From positions 2,790,001-2,854,000 of the forward strand of contig NZ_CP049786.1 in assembly GCF_011290365.1 (NCBI RefSeq): a DNA stretch of 64,000 nt, given 5' to 3'. The notes under the pieces are model-generated. The model searched no databases. It was not told the origin of the DNA and saw nothing but the letters and a program-made list of their open reading frames with translations. Shown here piece after piece: positions 15,839 through 24,190 of the stretch (positions are counted from its first letter, which is position 1; each line of letters starts with the position of its first letter). The position numbers were made by a program, and so were the translations under genes. Source of the stretch: Leclercia sp. 29361. GTDB taxonomy: Bacteria; Pseudomonadota; Gammaproteobacteria; Enterobacterales; Enterobacteriaceae.

Positions 15839-16333
15839 TTACGCTTCCAGGTCATGCCCGACGGCATGGTAGCGACGGTTGAAGTAAACCAGCCCGCGCG
15901 GCGCTTCGCTGATGCGGATCGCCTGCACCTGGCAGTAGAAGACGGTGTGGCTACCCACTTCATGACAGGTGTCGATCAGGCAGTCGAAGCTGGCGACAGC
16001 CGAGCTGAGCACCGGCGCACCGCTGGCCAGCACCTGCCAGAAGTCATAGCCAAAGCGTTCCTCGGAGCGCAGGCTGGCGTTGGCGAAGATCCCGGAGAGA
16101 TGCTGGTGGTCGCTGGAGAGCACGTTGACGCACAGGGCGCCGTTCCGCTTGAAGTGCTCGTTGGCGAAGGAGTTGCGGTTCATGCAGACCAGCAGCGTCG
16201 GCGGCGTGTCCGTGACGCTGCACACGGCGGAGGCGGTAAAGCCAAACTTGCCCGCCGGGCCGTCGGTGGTGATCACAGAGACCGCACTCCCCAGCTGCGC
16301 CATGGCATTACGAAATTCGGTTTGCAGTGTCAT
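15839..16333 (-). CDS. iacG: Flavin reductase of the Iac system
   Basis: A 164-residue flavin reductase-like (HpaC/HsaB-type) protein that would supply reduced FMN/FAD from NAD(P)H to the monooxygenase IacA. Typical features are an N-terminal FRNAMAQLGSAVSVITTDG, TASAVCSVTDTPPTLLVCMNRNS (as TASAVCSVTDTPP and TLLVCMNRNS) and the late RISEAPRGLVYFNRRYH. Gene position between iacF and the transporter agrees with the published iac order. The alternative, a stand-alone HpaC-like reductase, is unlikely given the cluster. Confidence 0.9.
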   Translation of the reverse strand: MTLQTEFRNAMAQLGSAVSVITTDGPAGKFGFTASAVCSVTDTPPTLLVCMNRNSFANEHFKRNGALCVNVLSSDHQHLSGIFANASLRSEERFGYDFWQVLASGAPVLSSAVASFDCLIDTCHEVGSHTVFYCQVQAIRISEAPRGLVYFNRRYHAVGHDLEA

Positions 16334-16342
16334 AAAGTTTCC

Positions 16343-17275
16343 TCACAGATCGATGACTAAACGGGCGCTTTTCGCCCGGGAACAACACAACAAAATCTGG
16401 TCGCCGTCGGCTTTCTCTTCGTCGGTCAGGTAGCTGTCGCGATGGTCCGGCTCGCCCTCCAGCACGTCGGTCAGGCAGCTGCCGCAGATCCCCTGTTTGC
16501 AGGAGACGCACACCTTCAGCCCGGCAAGCGCCAGCGCCTCGACGATGGTCTGGTTCTCCAGCACCTGCACGGTGATGCCGCTGGAGGCGGCAAACACTTC
16601 AAAGGCCGCGCCGCCGGTTTCGACTTCGGCGCTGAAACACTCCAGATGCACCTGCTCCGGGCGGTACCCCAGGGCCGCGGCCTGTTCAGTAACGGCATCC
16701 ATCAGCCGAACCGGACCGCAGGTGTAGACGTGGGTGTTGGCCGGAACGTCGGTCAGCACCGCCGCCAGGTTCAGGCGCTGGGTGTCGCTGAAGTGCAGCT
16801 GAACCCGGTCGGCATAAGGCGCCTGCTCCAGCTGGGAAATAAAGGCCGCCCCGTCGCGCGAGCGGGTGCAGTAGTGCAGGCTGAAAGATCGCCCGGCAGC
16901 GTGAAGCTCGGCAGCCATCGCCAGCATCGGGGTGATGCCAATCCCGCCGCCAATCAGCAGGCTGTGACCGGCTGATGCATCCAGTGCAAACAGGTTGCGC
17001 GGGTCGCTGACCTGGATCCGATCTCCAACGTTGAGGGCATGGGCGGCCAGGGAGCCCCCCTGCGACTTTTGGTCTTTCAGAATGCCGAGCTGGTAGTGCT
17101 GGCGATTTTTAGGGTCGCCGCACAGGGAGTACGGTCGCACCAGGTCCTCTGCCAGATGCAGATCGATATGCGCCCCGGCGCTGAAGGGTGGGAGGTCGAT
17201 CCCGTCAGCATGCGCCAGGGTCAGCAGGACCACCTCGCCCTGCAACTCCCGCCCGATCACCTGTAATGTCAGCAT
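16343..17275 (-). CDS. iacF: Ferredoxin-type reductase of the IacCD dioxygenase
   Basis: A 310-residue phthalate dioxygenase reductase-type protein. The N-terminal FMN-binding domain has RPYSLCGDP (about 48-56), the NAD-binding domain starts at LLIGGGIGITPML (about 106-118) and includes YTCGP, and the C-terminal 2Fe-2S ferredoxin domain has CVSCKQGICGSC with a final cysteine in ILLCC. It delivers electrons from NAD(P)H to the Rieske oxygenase IacC/IacD. The 9-nt gaps on both sides show one operon. Confidence 0.92.
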   Translation of the reverse strand: MLTLQVIGRELQGEVVLLTLAHADGIDLPPFSAGAHIDLHLAEDLVRPYSLCGDPKNRQHYQLGILKDQKSQGGSLAAHALNVGDRIQVSDPRNLFALDASAGHSLLIGGGIGITPMLAMAAELHAAGRSFSLHYCTRSRDGAAFISQLEQAPYADRVQLHFSDTQRLNLAAVLTDVPANTHVYTCGPVRLMDAVTEQAAALGYRPEQVHLECFSAEVETGGAAFEVFAASSGITVQVLENQTIVEALALAGLKVCVSCKQGICGSCLTDVLEGEPDHRDSYLTDEEKADGDQILLCCSRAKSARLVIDL

Positions 17276-17284
17276 GTTGACTCC

Positions 17285-18025
17285 TTAACGCATAAACAGG
17301 CCGCCGTTGATGTCCCAGGTCGCCCCGGTGACAAACGACGCTTGCTCGGATGCCAGCAGGGCCACGGCCTGGGCGACAAACTCAGCTTCACCTAGCTGAC
17401 CCACCGGGATCATCTGCAGCAGGCCGGGCATCTTCTCTTCCGGCACCAGGGCGTGAACCATCGGCAGATCCAGCGGCCCCGGGGCGATGGCGTTGACCGT
17501 CACGCCGGATTTGCTCAGCTCCCGGGCAAAGATTTTGGTCAGGGTTAAAATGCCGCCCTTCGAGGCCGCGTAGTGCGCCCCGGAGGCGGTGCCGCCGTTC
17601 TGCCCGGCCAGCGAGGCGAGGTTGATGATGCGACCGTAGCCGCGGGTGGCGAAGTAGCGCCCCAGGGTCTGGCAGCCGACAAAGGTGCCGCGCAGGTTGG
17701 TGGCGATCACCCGGTCGAACTCCTCGACGGCAATCTCCATCACCGGCGTGGCGAGGGTCAGCGCGGCGTTGTTGACCAACACCTGCAGGCTGCCGAAGCG
17801 CTCAAGAGTGGCATCCAGCGCCTTGGCGAAATCCTGCGGCTGGCAGATATCCAGCCCCAGCGCCAGCACCCGGCCCTGACCGTCATCGAGACGATCCGCG
17901 GCCTCCCGGGCGCGAGCCAGATCGACATCGGTCAGCACCACCTGGTAACCCTGCTTCAGCAGATGAGCGGCAATCGCGTTGCCCAGACCGGCGGCCGCGC
18001 CGGTCACTAATACGGTTTGCGTCAT
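17285..18025 (-). CDS. iacE: SDR-family dehydrogenase of indole-3-acetate catabolism
   Basis: A 246-residue short-chain dehydrogenase/reductase with the cofactor motif TGAAAGLGNAI (7-17), NNAA, an active-site serine in INLASLAGQNGG and the YAASK pair Tyr/Lys. The reading frame extends upstream, but the ATG at 18025 is preceded by GAGGAGCC and gives the standard SDR N-terminus. In characterised iac systems IacE acts with IacA early, on hydroxylated indole-3-acetate leading to dioxindole-3-acetate. It lies between the dioxygenase small subunit (10 nt) and iacF (9 nt). Confidence 0.9.
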   Translation of the reverse strand: MTQTVLVTGAAAGLGNAIAAHLLKQGYQVVLTDVDLARAREAADRLDDGQGRVLALGLDICQPQDFAKALDATLERFGSLQVLVNNAALTLATPVMEIAVEEFDRVIATNLRGTFVGCQTLGRYFATRGYGRIINLASLAGQNGGTASGAHYAASKGGILTLTKIFARELSKSGVTVNAIAPGPLDLPMVHALVPEEKMPGLLQMIPVGQLGEAEFVAQAVALLASEQASFVTGATWDINGGLFMR

Positions 18026-18035
18026 GGACGGCTCC

Positions 18036-18518
18036 TCAGAGGATGTAGCCGATGCTGTGCAGCACATCGTCGCTGTTGACCAGGCGGATCACCTTCTGGG
18101 TAATCAGCAACCTGCCGTCCTGGGGCTTAAGGTGCCAGGTGATGTCCGCCGCGTAGTGACGACTGTGGCCTTTGCGGTGCTCCCACAGGGATTGCGCCCC
18201 GCGCACCACGATCAGCTCCTCGCTGGACGCCAGCAGGCGGAAGCGCGACAGGGTGCGCAGCGTTCTGGCCCGCGGGGTGGTGGAGATCGACTCCCCGCTG
18301 TAGAGACGCTTCACCCGGCGCTCGCGCATGTGGTGATCGTCGCAGGCGTAGTTGAGGGTGTTTTTAAAATCCTTCTCGTTCGGGTCAATGGGCACCACGT
18401 ACAGGCCGTCGTGCTGCCACAGATCCAGCCAGGCGTTGAACTCGCCCTGGTCCAGCAGATCGCCCTCGAGGTTGATTACGGACATCGCCGCAAACAGCAC
18501 AGAATCCGGGGTCATCAT
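18036..18518 (-). CDS. iacD: Aromatic-ring-hydroxylating dioxygenase small (beta) subunit
   Basis: A 160-residue NTF2-fold beta subunit of a Rieske dioxygenase. Family blocks are EFNAWLDLWQHDGLYVVPID, RRVKRLYSGESISTTPRARTLR (split as RRVKRLYSGES and ISTTPRARTLR) and late HYAADITWHLKP. The ATG at 18518 overlaps the iacC stop (ATGATGA), so the two subunits are translationally coupled. An ATG one codon later is equally possible. It has no catalytic metal and supports assembly of the alpha subunit. Confidence 0.9.
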   Translation of the reverse strand: MMTPDSVLFAAMSVINLEGDLLDQGEFNAWLDLWQHDGLYVVPIDPNEKDFKNTLNYACDDHHMRERRVKRLYSGESISTTPRARTLRTLSRFRLLASSEELIVVRGAQSLWEHRKGHSRHYAADITWHLKPQDGRLLITQKVIRLVNSDDVLHSIGYIL

Positions 18519-19825
18519 TTTTCGCTCTCCGTCATCAATTTTTTCCACTGCTGGTAGGCCGCACGCATCCCGGTTTCGGCGCTGACGTCGCTGCGCAGGC
18601 CGTCATCGGTGCGATACTCCCCGGCCAGGCCGCGGTTGAGCATGATCCACAGGTCATCCCCCGCGGTAGCCCCGCGCTGGACGCGCTCCCAGGCTTCGGA
18701 GTCATCCGGGGTGCCAAAGCCCATCGGGCCCTGGAAGTGTTCGTGCAGACGCAGACGCGCCTGGTTGGCTATCTCCGGCCCGCCGTCCATGGTGATCACC
18801 GCGTGGTGGATTTCGGTTTCCATCACCGAGATGGGCTGCAGGACGCGGAAGAAGGCCATCGAGCAGGCGATATTCGGGAACAGGTTGAGGTTGAAGCCGG
18901 AGCCGCCCACCGCACGGACGATGCGGCGCACCTGCTCTTCGTCATGCTCTTTGCGCAGTTCGTCCGCCAGCTCGACAAAGCGTTCCGGGATGGGCGCATC
19001 AAGGTTGGCCTCCAGATCCACCAGCTCGGGGATCATCACCATCACGCTGTGGCCGTTGCCGAGATCTTCGACATAGCCGCTGCCGTCGACGAAGTTCAGC
19101 ATCTCTTCGGTCTGCTTATCGACCGAGCTCAGGAAGGAGCGGTGGACCACCGGGAAGTGGTAGCCGTCGGTGGTGTTCTCCAGCTGGATTTTCCAGTTGC
19201 CGGGGAAGCGGAAGCGGTGTGCAGGCCCAGTCTTGATCGGGTAGCCCGCCCCCTGCTTCATAAACAGATCCATCCACTTCTTCGCCGCGCCGAGGAAATC
19301 CTCCAGGGGTTCGATCTGCTCGTTAAAGGTGGCGAAAACCATGCCGGCATACTGCTCGGTACGCAGGGAGACTAGCCCCAGCTCGTTTTTCTCCAGCTGA
19401 TCGGCATAGCTTTCCGGGTGCGGCACGCCGCGCAGGCTACCGTCGAGGGCGTAACCCCAGCCGTGATACGGGCAGACGAAGCTGTTGGTTTTGCCGGTGC
19501 GGTGTTCGCAGACGGTGGCCGCGCGGTGGCGGCAGCGGTTCAGCAGGGTGTGAATGGTGCCTTTGCGGTCGCGGACCACGATCACCGGCTGGGTGCCGAT
19601 CTCGGTGGTTTTGAAGCTGCCGGTCTCGGGGATCTCGCTGACGTGGGCCACCCAGACCCAGGTCCTGGTGAAAATACGGTCCAGTTCCAGCTGGAATAGC
19701 TCGTCTGAGGTATAGAGCGAGGTGTGGACGCGGTCATGTTTGACCAGGGCCGCAATCTCTTCCCGGCCTGGGACTGTCGCGTTGGTATCGATATTTTTGA
19801 CATTGATGATGTGGTCACACTGCAT
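18515..19825 (-). CDS. iacC: Rieske dioxygenase large (alpha) subunit of the Iac system
   Basis: A 436-residue ring-hydroxylating oxygenase alpha subunit. The Rieske 2Fe-2S motif is CRH (98-100) and CPYH (118-121), spaced 17. The mononuclear iron site is NTTDGYHFPVVH with bridging Asp220 and ligands His223 and His228. I use the ATG at 19825 (MQCDHIINVKN), preceded by CAGGAGAGAG, not the longer frame. With IacD and the reductase IacF it would dioxygenate an intermediate of indole-3-acetate degradation on the way to catechol. Gene order and neighbours match characterised iac clusters. Confidence 0.93.
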   Translation of the reverse strand: MQCDHIINVKNIDTNATVPGREEIAALVKHDRVHTSLYTSDELFQLELDRIFTRTWVWVAHVSEIPETGSFKTTEIGTQPVIVVRDRKGTIHTLLNRCRHRAATVCEHRTGKTNSFVCPYHGWGYALDGSLRGVPHPESYADQLEKNELGLVSLRTEQYAGMVFATFNEQIEPLEDFLGAAKKWMDLFMKQGAGYPIKTGPAHRFRFPGNWKIQLENTTDGYHFPVVHRSFLSSVDKQTEEMLNFVDGSGYVEDLGNGHSVMVMIPELVDLEANLDAPIPERFVELADELRKEHDEEQVRRIVRAVGGSGFNLNLFPNIACSMAFFRVLQPISVMETEIHHAVITMDGGPEIANQARLRLHEHFQGPMGFGTPDDSEAWERVQRGATAGDDLWIMLNRGLAGEYRTDDGLRSDVSAETGMRAAYQQWKKLMTESEK

Positions 19826-19853
19826 AATCTCTCTCCTGCTCGTCGTCGGGGTT

Positions 19854-20366
19854 CTACTTGTTGTCAGGTACCGGGAGCGCATCCGCCGCCTGCCAGTGGC
19901 TTACCGGCCTGCTGAACAGGTTGCGGGTGGCGAAATGGTGGATGGTCATCTCCCCCGCCTCGCGACGGAAAATAATCTGCAGCTCAGCCGCGTTCAGGTG
20001 CGCGCCGCCCGCAGTAAAGGCGGAGGTTTGCAGCATCAGCCAGCGGCCGTGCAGCTCCCCGTCGGCATCCTGATACAGCGCTTCGGAACAGAGAAAATGG
20101 GCGTTCAGGGCAAAGTGCGCCGGGTGGCGGACGTAGCCCGCCATCATCGCCTCAATCGCCGCACGTCCCTGATGTCTGCCCAGCCGGGTGGCGTAGGGCT
20201 CACCCACTCCTTCCCAGCAGGCGTCTGCGCTGAACAGCGCCCCGATGGCCTGCACCGTCTCCATGCTCTCCAGCCGATCGCACAGCCGCATGTAGTTGCT
20301 GATACAGACCCGGGCTGCCTGCTGATCTTCCAGCTGCTGTAAACGCAGCGCATCCTGTGGGCTCAT
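19854..20366 (-). CDS. iacI: SnoaL/NTF2-like protein IacI
   Basis: A 170-residue cone-fold protein related to SnoaL-type cyclases and isomerases and to dioxygenase beta subunits. It starts at the ATG at 20366, after CGGAGCCC, and contains QQAARVCISNYMRLCDRLE, CWEGVGEPYATRLGRHQGRAA (as CWEGVGEPYATRL and GRHQGRAA) and C-terminal HHFATRNLF. In iac clusters a protein of this kind is named IacI and has no firmly assigned reaction. It is placed between iacB and iacC with gaps of 11 and 28 nt. Confidence 0.82.
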   Translation of the reverse strand: MSPQDALRLQQLEDQQAARVCISNYMRLCDRLESMETVQAIGALFSADACWEGVGEPYATRLGRHQGRAAIEAMMAGYVRHPAHFALNAHFLCSEALYQDADGELHGRWLMLQTSAFTAGGAHLNAAELQIIFRREAGEMTIHHFATRNLFSRPVSHWQAADALPVPDNK

Positions 20367-20377
20367 GATGGGCTCCG

Positions 20378-20734
20378 TTACTGAATAATCAGTTCGCGCC
20401 CGACGCGGGCTTCGATCTTGCAGTACTTCCACAGCTTGCTCTCCCCGTCGCCCACCGGGGTGGTGCGGAACAGGTTGCAGGCGGCCACCACGCTGTCGAG
20501 GTTGTCGGCATCCGCCAGCACGTAGGTGGTCCACGGCGAGGCGGTGGACGGGCCGACCATCAGACGGTCGTCATCCATGTTGCCGATCACCCGGATGCCC
20601 TGGGTTTCGTCGATGCCTTTCATCATCACGCCGAACGCGCCCCACACCTGTTTGGCTTCTGCCGGGCTGGCATCAAAGAAGTTCTGGTTTACGCCGATGC
20701 AAAACAGCACGCGTAAGGTTGTTGTCTGGTTCAT
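20378..20734 (-). CDS. iacB: IacB-like small protein of indole-3-acetate catabolism
   Basis: A 118-residue cytoplasmic protein without a domain I can name with confidence. The pattern of alternating strands and helices (TLRVLFCIGVN, VWGAFGVMMKGI, TTYVLADADNLDSVVAACNLF) suggests a ferredoxin-like alpha/beta barrel as in EthD or DABB proteins. It sits 21 nt after iacA and 11 nt before iacI, which is the position of iacB in known clusters. Its reaction is not evident from sequence. Confidence 0.8.
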   Translation of the reverse strand: MNQTTTLRVLFCIGVNQNFFDASPAEAKQVWGAFGVMMKGIDETQGIRVIGNMDDDRLMVGPSTASPWTTYVLADADNLDSVVAACNLFRTTPVGDGESKLWKYCKIEARVGRELIIQ

Positions 20735-20755
20735 CTGTTGCTCCTTTGGTCAAAA

Positions 20756-21883
20756 TTACAAATAACCCGGCAGAGGCTGGCCACCGAAATAGACCGTACC
20801 GGCGTTGAGATAAGAGAGGTCGCCCATAAAGGCGTGCTGGGTGATCACCATGGTGTCGCGCACGTAGCGTTGCAGCGGGCTTTTCATGGTGATGCCGCCC
20901 ATGCCGTTCAGCGCCAGCGCCTGACGGGTGACCTCGGCGGCCACGCGGGTGACGTGGGTGGACGACAGCCGCAGGGCGTTGATCTGCTCACAGTCAGGCT
21001 CGTTCCCGGCAAGAATGTCCTGCCAGACATCGTCGATGGCGTCGTAGAACCAGGCCCGGGCGGAGCGCAGATCCGCTTCACAGCGGGCAATCTGCATCTG
21101 CGCCTGGGGACGATCCGCCAGCCGCGGGGCGCCGGTCACCGACTGCTGACGATGGGCAATGGCATAGATTTCATTCAGGGCGGCGCGGGCCACGCCGAGG
21201 GCCACCACCGACAGCACCTGGGTGGCAAGGGAGAGCACCGGATAGCGATAGAGCGCCCCGTCGAGGTTCAGGGCGCCGCCGCGCACGAAGGTCCACTCCC
21301 GGGGCACAAAGGCATCGTTAACCACCAGATCGTGGCTGCCGGTTCCGGCCAGCCCGACGGTGTTCCACACCGGGTCAATCTGCACGCTGTCGCGCGGCAG
21401 GACCGCCATCCGCGGCAGAGCTTCGCCGCTCTCCGGCAGGATGCCGACGCCAAATACCGACGCGCCCATGCTGCCGCTGGCAAAACCCCAGCGGCCGGTG
21501 ACGCGGTAGCCGCCGTCGGCCAGCACCGCTTTCTGCGGCGGGAAGATGCCCCCGGCGAAGACCACATCCGGGCCGTCGCGGTAGAGCGCTTTCAGGGTGT
21601 CCGGCGGCAGCGCGCCGAGATAAAACGGGCTCATGCCGAAGCTGGCAACCCAGCCCGCGGAGCCATCGGCGGTGGCGATCTGCTCGATCAGCTCGCAGAA
21701 CTGCGCCGGGGAGCACTCCTCGCCGCCGTAGATTTTGGGGACCAGCGCGCGGTAGACGCCGACCTGCTTAAACCGGGCGATGATGTCGTCAGAGATATGA
21801 CGCTGTTGCTCAAAATCGGCGCTGCGGGCCGCAACGTCATTCAGCAGTGGAACGAGCTCCTCACGAACATGAACGGCTGACAT
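20756..21883 (-). CDS. iacA: Indole-3-acetate monooxygenase, acyl-CoA dehydrogenase fold
   Basis: A 375-residue flavin-dependent two-component monooxygenase with an acyl-CoA dehydrogenase-like fold (relatives HsaA, DszC, p-hydroxyphenylacetate hydroxylase C2). Visible blocks are FKQVGVYRALVPKIYGGEE, TADGSAGWVASFGMSPFYL, the flavin-region RVTGRWGFASGSMGAS and C-terminal NGMGGITMKSPLQRYVRD. It needs reduced flavin, here expected from IacG. It carries out the first attack on indole-3-acetate in studied iac systems. The start ATG has GGGAGGAAGCT before it. A 160-nt gap separates it from iacH, enough for a second promoter. Confidence 0.92.
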   Translation of the reverse strand: MSAVHVREELVPLLNDVAARSADFEQQRHISDDIIARFKQVGVYRALVPKIYGGEECSPAQFCELIEQIATADGSAGWVASFGMSPFYLGALPPDTLKALYRDGPDVVFAGGIFPPQKAVLADGGYRVTGRWGFASGSMGASVFGVGILPESGEALPRMAVLPRDSVQIDPVWNTVGLAGTGSHDLVVNDAFVPREWTFVRGGALNLDGALYRYPVLSLATQVLSVVALGVARAALNEIYAIAHRQQSVTGAPRLADRPQAQMQIARCEADLRSARAWFYDAIDDVWQDILAGNEPDCEQINALRLSSTHVTRVAAEVTRQALALNGMGGITMKSPLQRYVRDTMVITQHAFMGDLSYLNAGTVYFGGQPLPGYL

Positions 21884-21936
21884 AGCTTCCTCCCGAAAAG
21901 AGTGTGCGGCCCGCAGAGAGACGAGCGCTGCCGCAA

Positions 21937-21955
21937 TGAGTGGTACTCACTGAGT
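21937..21955. promoter_or_regulatory. Alternating inverted repeat before iacA (possible operator)
   Basis: TGAGT-GGT-ACTCA-C-TGAGT forms two overlapping palindromes 54-72 nt before the iacA start. CTGAGTT recurs on the minus strand in the palindrome before iacH, so both may bind the MarR-type regulator IacR. This is inference. Confidence 0.3.
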
Positions 21956-22043
21956 TATTGTTGGAACGGTGTTCGGTAAAACGGGATGGTTAGCGGCGTC
22001 GTCGTTCAGCCAGCCATTCGGCGGCCTGCACCAGCAGGCCCTC

Positions 22044-23117
22044 CTAGCCTTTGGCGGCGATCAGCTGCAGGGCTACCGGACGGCCATCAAGTTCACCCAT
22101 CGGCAGGGTCAGCGCCGGGTGGCCGCTGAGATTGAACGGACGTACCAGGCGGGTCAGGTTGACCACGCTCAGCGGATCTTTCGCCTCTTCCAGGGTCGGG
22201 GGCAGTTCCGGCAGGGTTGCCAGCGCCAGCAATGGGGTCGTCTTCATTTGAGCATCGACCTGGGCGGTAAACGTCTGGCGGATGTGCTCTGCGGTATTCA
22301 GGGCCTCGGCATCAATGCTTTCCCCGGCGCGGATGCGGATTGCCACGTCGGCGGAGACCCGGTCATCGCTCAGTAACGGGCTAAAGGCCTGCCAGTTTTC
22401 GTGGCTGATGAGGGTCAGCCCGGCACGATGAGCATCGCCCAGCAGGGAGAGATCAACCTGCTGTGGGCGCAGGCCCCACTGCGCCAGACCATTCAGCAGC
22501 AGCGCGTCAATGTCGCGGGTGGCGGTCGGGATAAAGCCGATGGCAGGCAGGGTTGTCAGCGGTGCGCCGACCGGAATAGCCAGCCGGGTCAGCACCTGGC
22601 GCAGGACATCGGCATCGCGGGCGAAGATGCCCACGCAGTCCAGCGAGCTGTGAGCGGGCATCACCCCTACCCGGCTAAGGCGGCCGTAAGTCGGTTTTAA
22701 GCCGAGGATGCCGCAGCAGGCGGCGGGCATTCGCACCGAACCACCGGTGTCGGTGCCGAGGGCGAAATCCACCTCACCGGAGGCGACCACCGCAGCAGAG
22801 CCGCTGGAGGAGCCGCCGGGGATCAGGTCAGGAAATTCGGGGTTAACCGGCGTGCCGCTCCAGGGGTTAATCCCGGTGACGCCAAACGCCAGTTCGTGCA
22901 GGGTCGTTTTTCCGGTCAGGACGCAGCCCTGTCCGAGCAGGGTTTTCACCACCTCCGCATGCTGCTTTGCCGCCGGGCTGGTCGCCAGCGCCGGGCAGCC
23001 GGCACGGGTCGGGAAACCGGCGATGTCGAGGGTGTCTTTCACCGCGAAGCAGAGATCGCCTTCGCCGAGGGTAAACCGTTCTACGTAACCATTGCTCTCA
23101 GTAACGGGCTGCATCAT
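22044..23117 (-). CDS. iacH: Amidase-signature hydrolase IacH, ended early by an in-frame TAG
   Basis: A 357-residue amidase-signature protein. The Ser-Ser-Lys triad regions are present: the lysine in CFAVKDTLDIAG (about 28-39), the Gly/Ser-rich IPGGSSSGSAAVVASG and the nucleophile region LGTDTGGSVRMPA. The frame stops at TAG (22046-22044) after LIAAKG. The next 17 codons stay open and read EGLLVQAAEWLAERRRR up to a TAA at 21990. That is the normal end of amidases of this type, so the stop looks like a late nonsense change or a sequencing error. First gene of the long operon; ribosome site GAGGTGTGA. Confidence 0.88.
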   Translation of the reverse strand: MMQPVTESNGYVERFTLGEGDLCFAVKDTLDIAGFPTRAGCPALATSPAAKQHAEVVKTLLGQGCVLTGKTTLHELAFGVTGINPWSGTPVNPEFPDLIPGGSSSGSAAVVASGEVDFALGTDTGGSVRMPAACCGILGLKPTYGRLSRVGVMPAHSSLDCVGIFARDADVLRQVLTRLAIPVGAPLTTLPAIGFIPTATRDIDALLLNGLAQWGLRPQQVDLSLLGDAHRAGLTLISHENWQAFSPLLSDDRVSADVAIRIRAGESIDAEALNTAEHIRQTFTAQVDAQMKTTPLLALATLPELPPTLEEAKDPLSVVNLTRLVRPFNLSGHPALTLPMGELDGRPVALQLIAAKG

Positions 23118-23180
23118 TCACACCTCAACCAGAAAAAACGAATCATATTCGGCCGGGCAGTCTTCGCTGCGATTCGACCT

Positions 23181-23194
23181 ACCTGAACTCAGGT
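23181..23194. promoter_or_regulatory. Palindromic operator candidate before iacH
   Basis: ACCTGA-AC-TCAGGT is a 14-bp inverted repeat 64 nt before iacH. On the minus strand it lies just after a possible promoter (TTGAAT, 16-nt spacing, CATGAT), where binding would block transcription. The likely binder is IacR. Confidence 0.35.
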
Positions 23195-23335
23195 CAATCA
23201 TGGAAGATTTAGATGAATATTCAAGTAATTTTTCACGTTAATTTTACGCAAAAATAACATGGAAACATTTTTATAACACTTGCGAGAGGGAGGGTTATGA
23301 CGATGATAAATAACAATAAAAACTGCGCGGAAATG

Positions 23336-23370
23336 AAAAAAGAGCCGCACCAGGACGTAGCGCGACTCTT
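23336..23370 (-). terminator. Terminator after iacR
   Basis: On the minus strand AAGAGTCGCGC pairs with GTGCGGCTCTT (11 bp, two G-T pairs) around a 9-nt loop, followed by TTTT. It separates iacR from the iacH promoter. Confidence 0.85.
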
Positions 23371-23448
23371 ATTTAAGTCATTGTTTTAATATGGGTTATC
23401 TGGAATTTTTAAGGCTGTCACAAAACCGCAATTCTCTCTGCGGCGACT

Positions 23449-23913
23449 TCAAAGCTCGTTCAGGTTATCGAGCACCTTCGACAGTGAAAGGTTCATTTTT
23501 TCCATCTGGGCGGCGGTCATGCCCTTAAAACCCTTCTCAAAAACCTTGCTGGCCAGGCGGTGGGCTTCAGCCACTTTTTCACGTCCGGTCTCGGTGAGCA
23601 TTACCTCGGTGACTCTGGCATCCTGCACACTGCTGGCGGTAGTCACCAGGCCGTCATCACGCAGGCGACCGACAATTTTGGTGACGGTAGGCATTTTGGT
23701 CATCGCATATTCGGAGATCTGCGAGATGCTGGCTTTACCGTACTGTTCGGTAATCATCAGCACCCGAAAGCGGGAAACATCGAGCTGCACCTTTTTTAAC
23801 GTGATTTCCATAACTTGCGTGTAGCGCGCATAGACATTAACGATCCAGTAGAACGGGAACTCTTCGCGATGAAAAGCGGCCCCGGTGTCTGACGATGTGT
23901 TGGTTTGACTCAT
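23449..23913 (-). CDS. iacR: MarR-family regulator of the iac operon
   Basis: A 154-residue winged-helix MarR-type protein. The recognition region ISQISEYAMTKMPTVTKIVGRL and wing DDGLVTTASSVQDARVTEVMLTETGREKV are typical (split here as ISQISEYAMTKMPTVTK-IVGRL and DGLVTTASSVQD-ARVTEVMLTETG). In characterised iac clusters IacR represses the operon and releases DNA when indole-3-acetate or a derivative binds. It has its own terminator downstream, and 331 nt separate it from iacH. Upstream it is divergent from an ACS-family transporter gene that it may also control. Confidence 0.88.
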   Translation of the reverse strand: MSQTNTSSDTGAAFHREEFPFYWIVNVYARYTQVMEITLKKVQLDVSRFRVLMITEQYGKASISQISEYAMTKMPTVTKIVGRLRDDGLVTTASSVQDARVTEVMLTETGREKVAEAHRLASKVFEKGFKGMTAAQMEKMNLSLSKVLDNLNEL

Positions 23914-24099
23914 GCAATGAGGTTCCGGCAGTGATGCAATGGCGGCAATTATACCCGCTATTGTCCGCCCGCTATAGCCTCTTCACGCCCGGCAATGCCT
24001 TCTGTTATTACCTGCGCGCCACGAAAGCCGATCGATATCGCAATATGATTCGAAAACGCTACGAGATTAACAATTGCGTATCATTTTTCAAACATAACA

Positions 24100-24129
24100 T
24101 TGACGTTTATATGTGCGATTTCCTATACG
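24100..24129 (+). promoter_or_regulatory. Probable promoter of the ACS-family transporter gene
   Basis: TTGACG (24100-24105) and TATACG (24124-24129) are spaced by 18 nt, about 60 nt before the chosen start. The 277-nt gap also has to hold the iacR promoter. Confidence 0.4.
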
Positions 24130-24190
24130 TTAGCGACGTGTTCAGGTTGCACGACACAACAATACCAATAACCGCCATGTGGAGCTTTTC

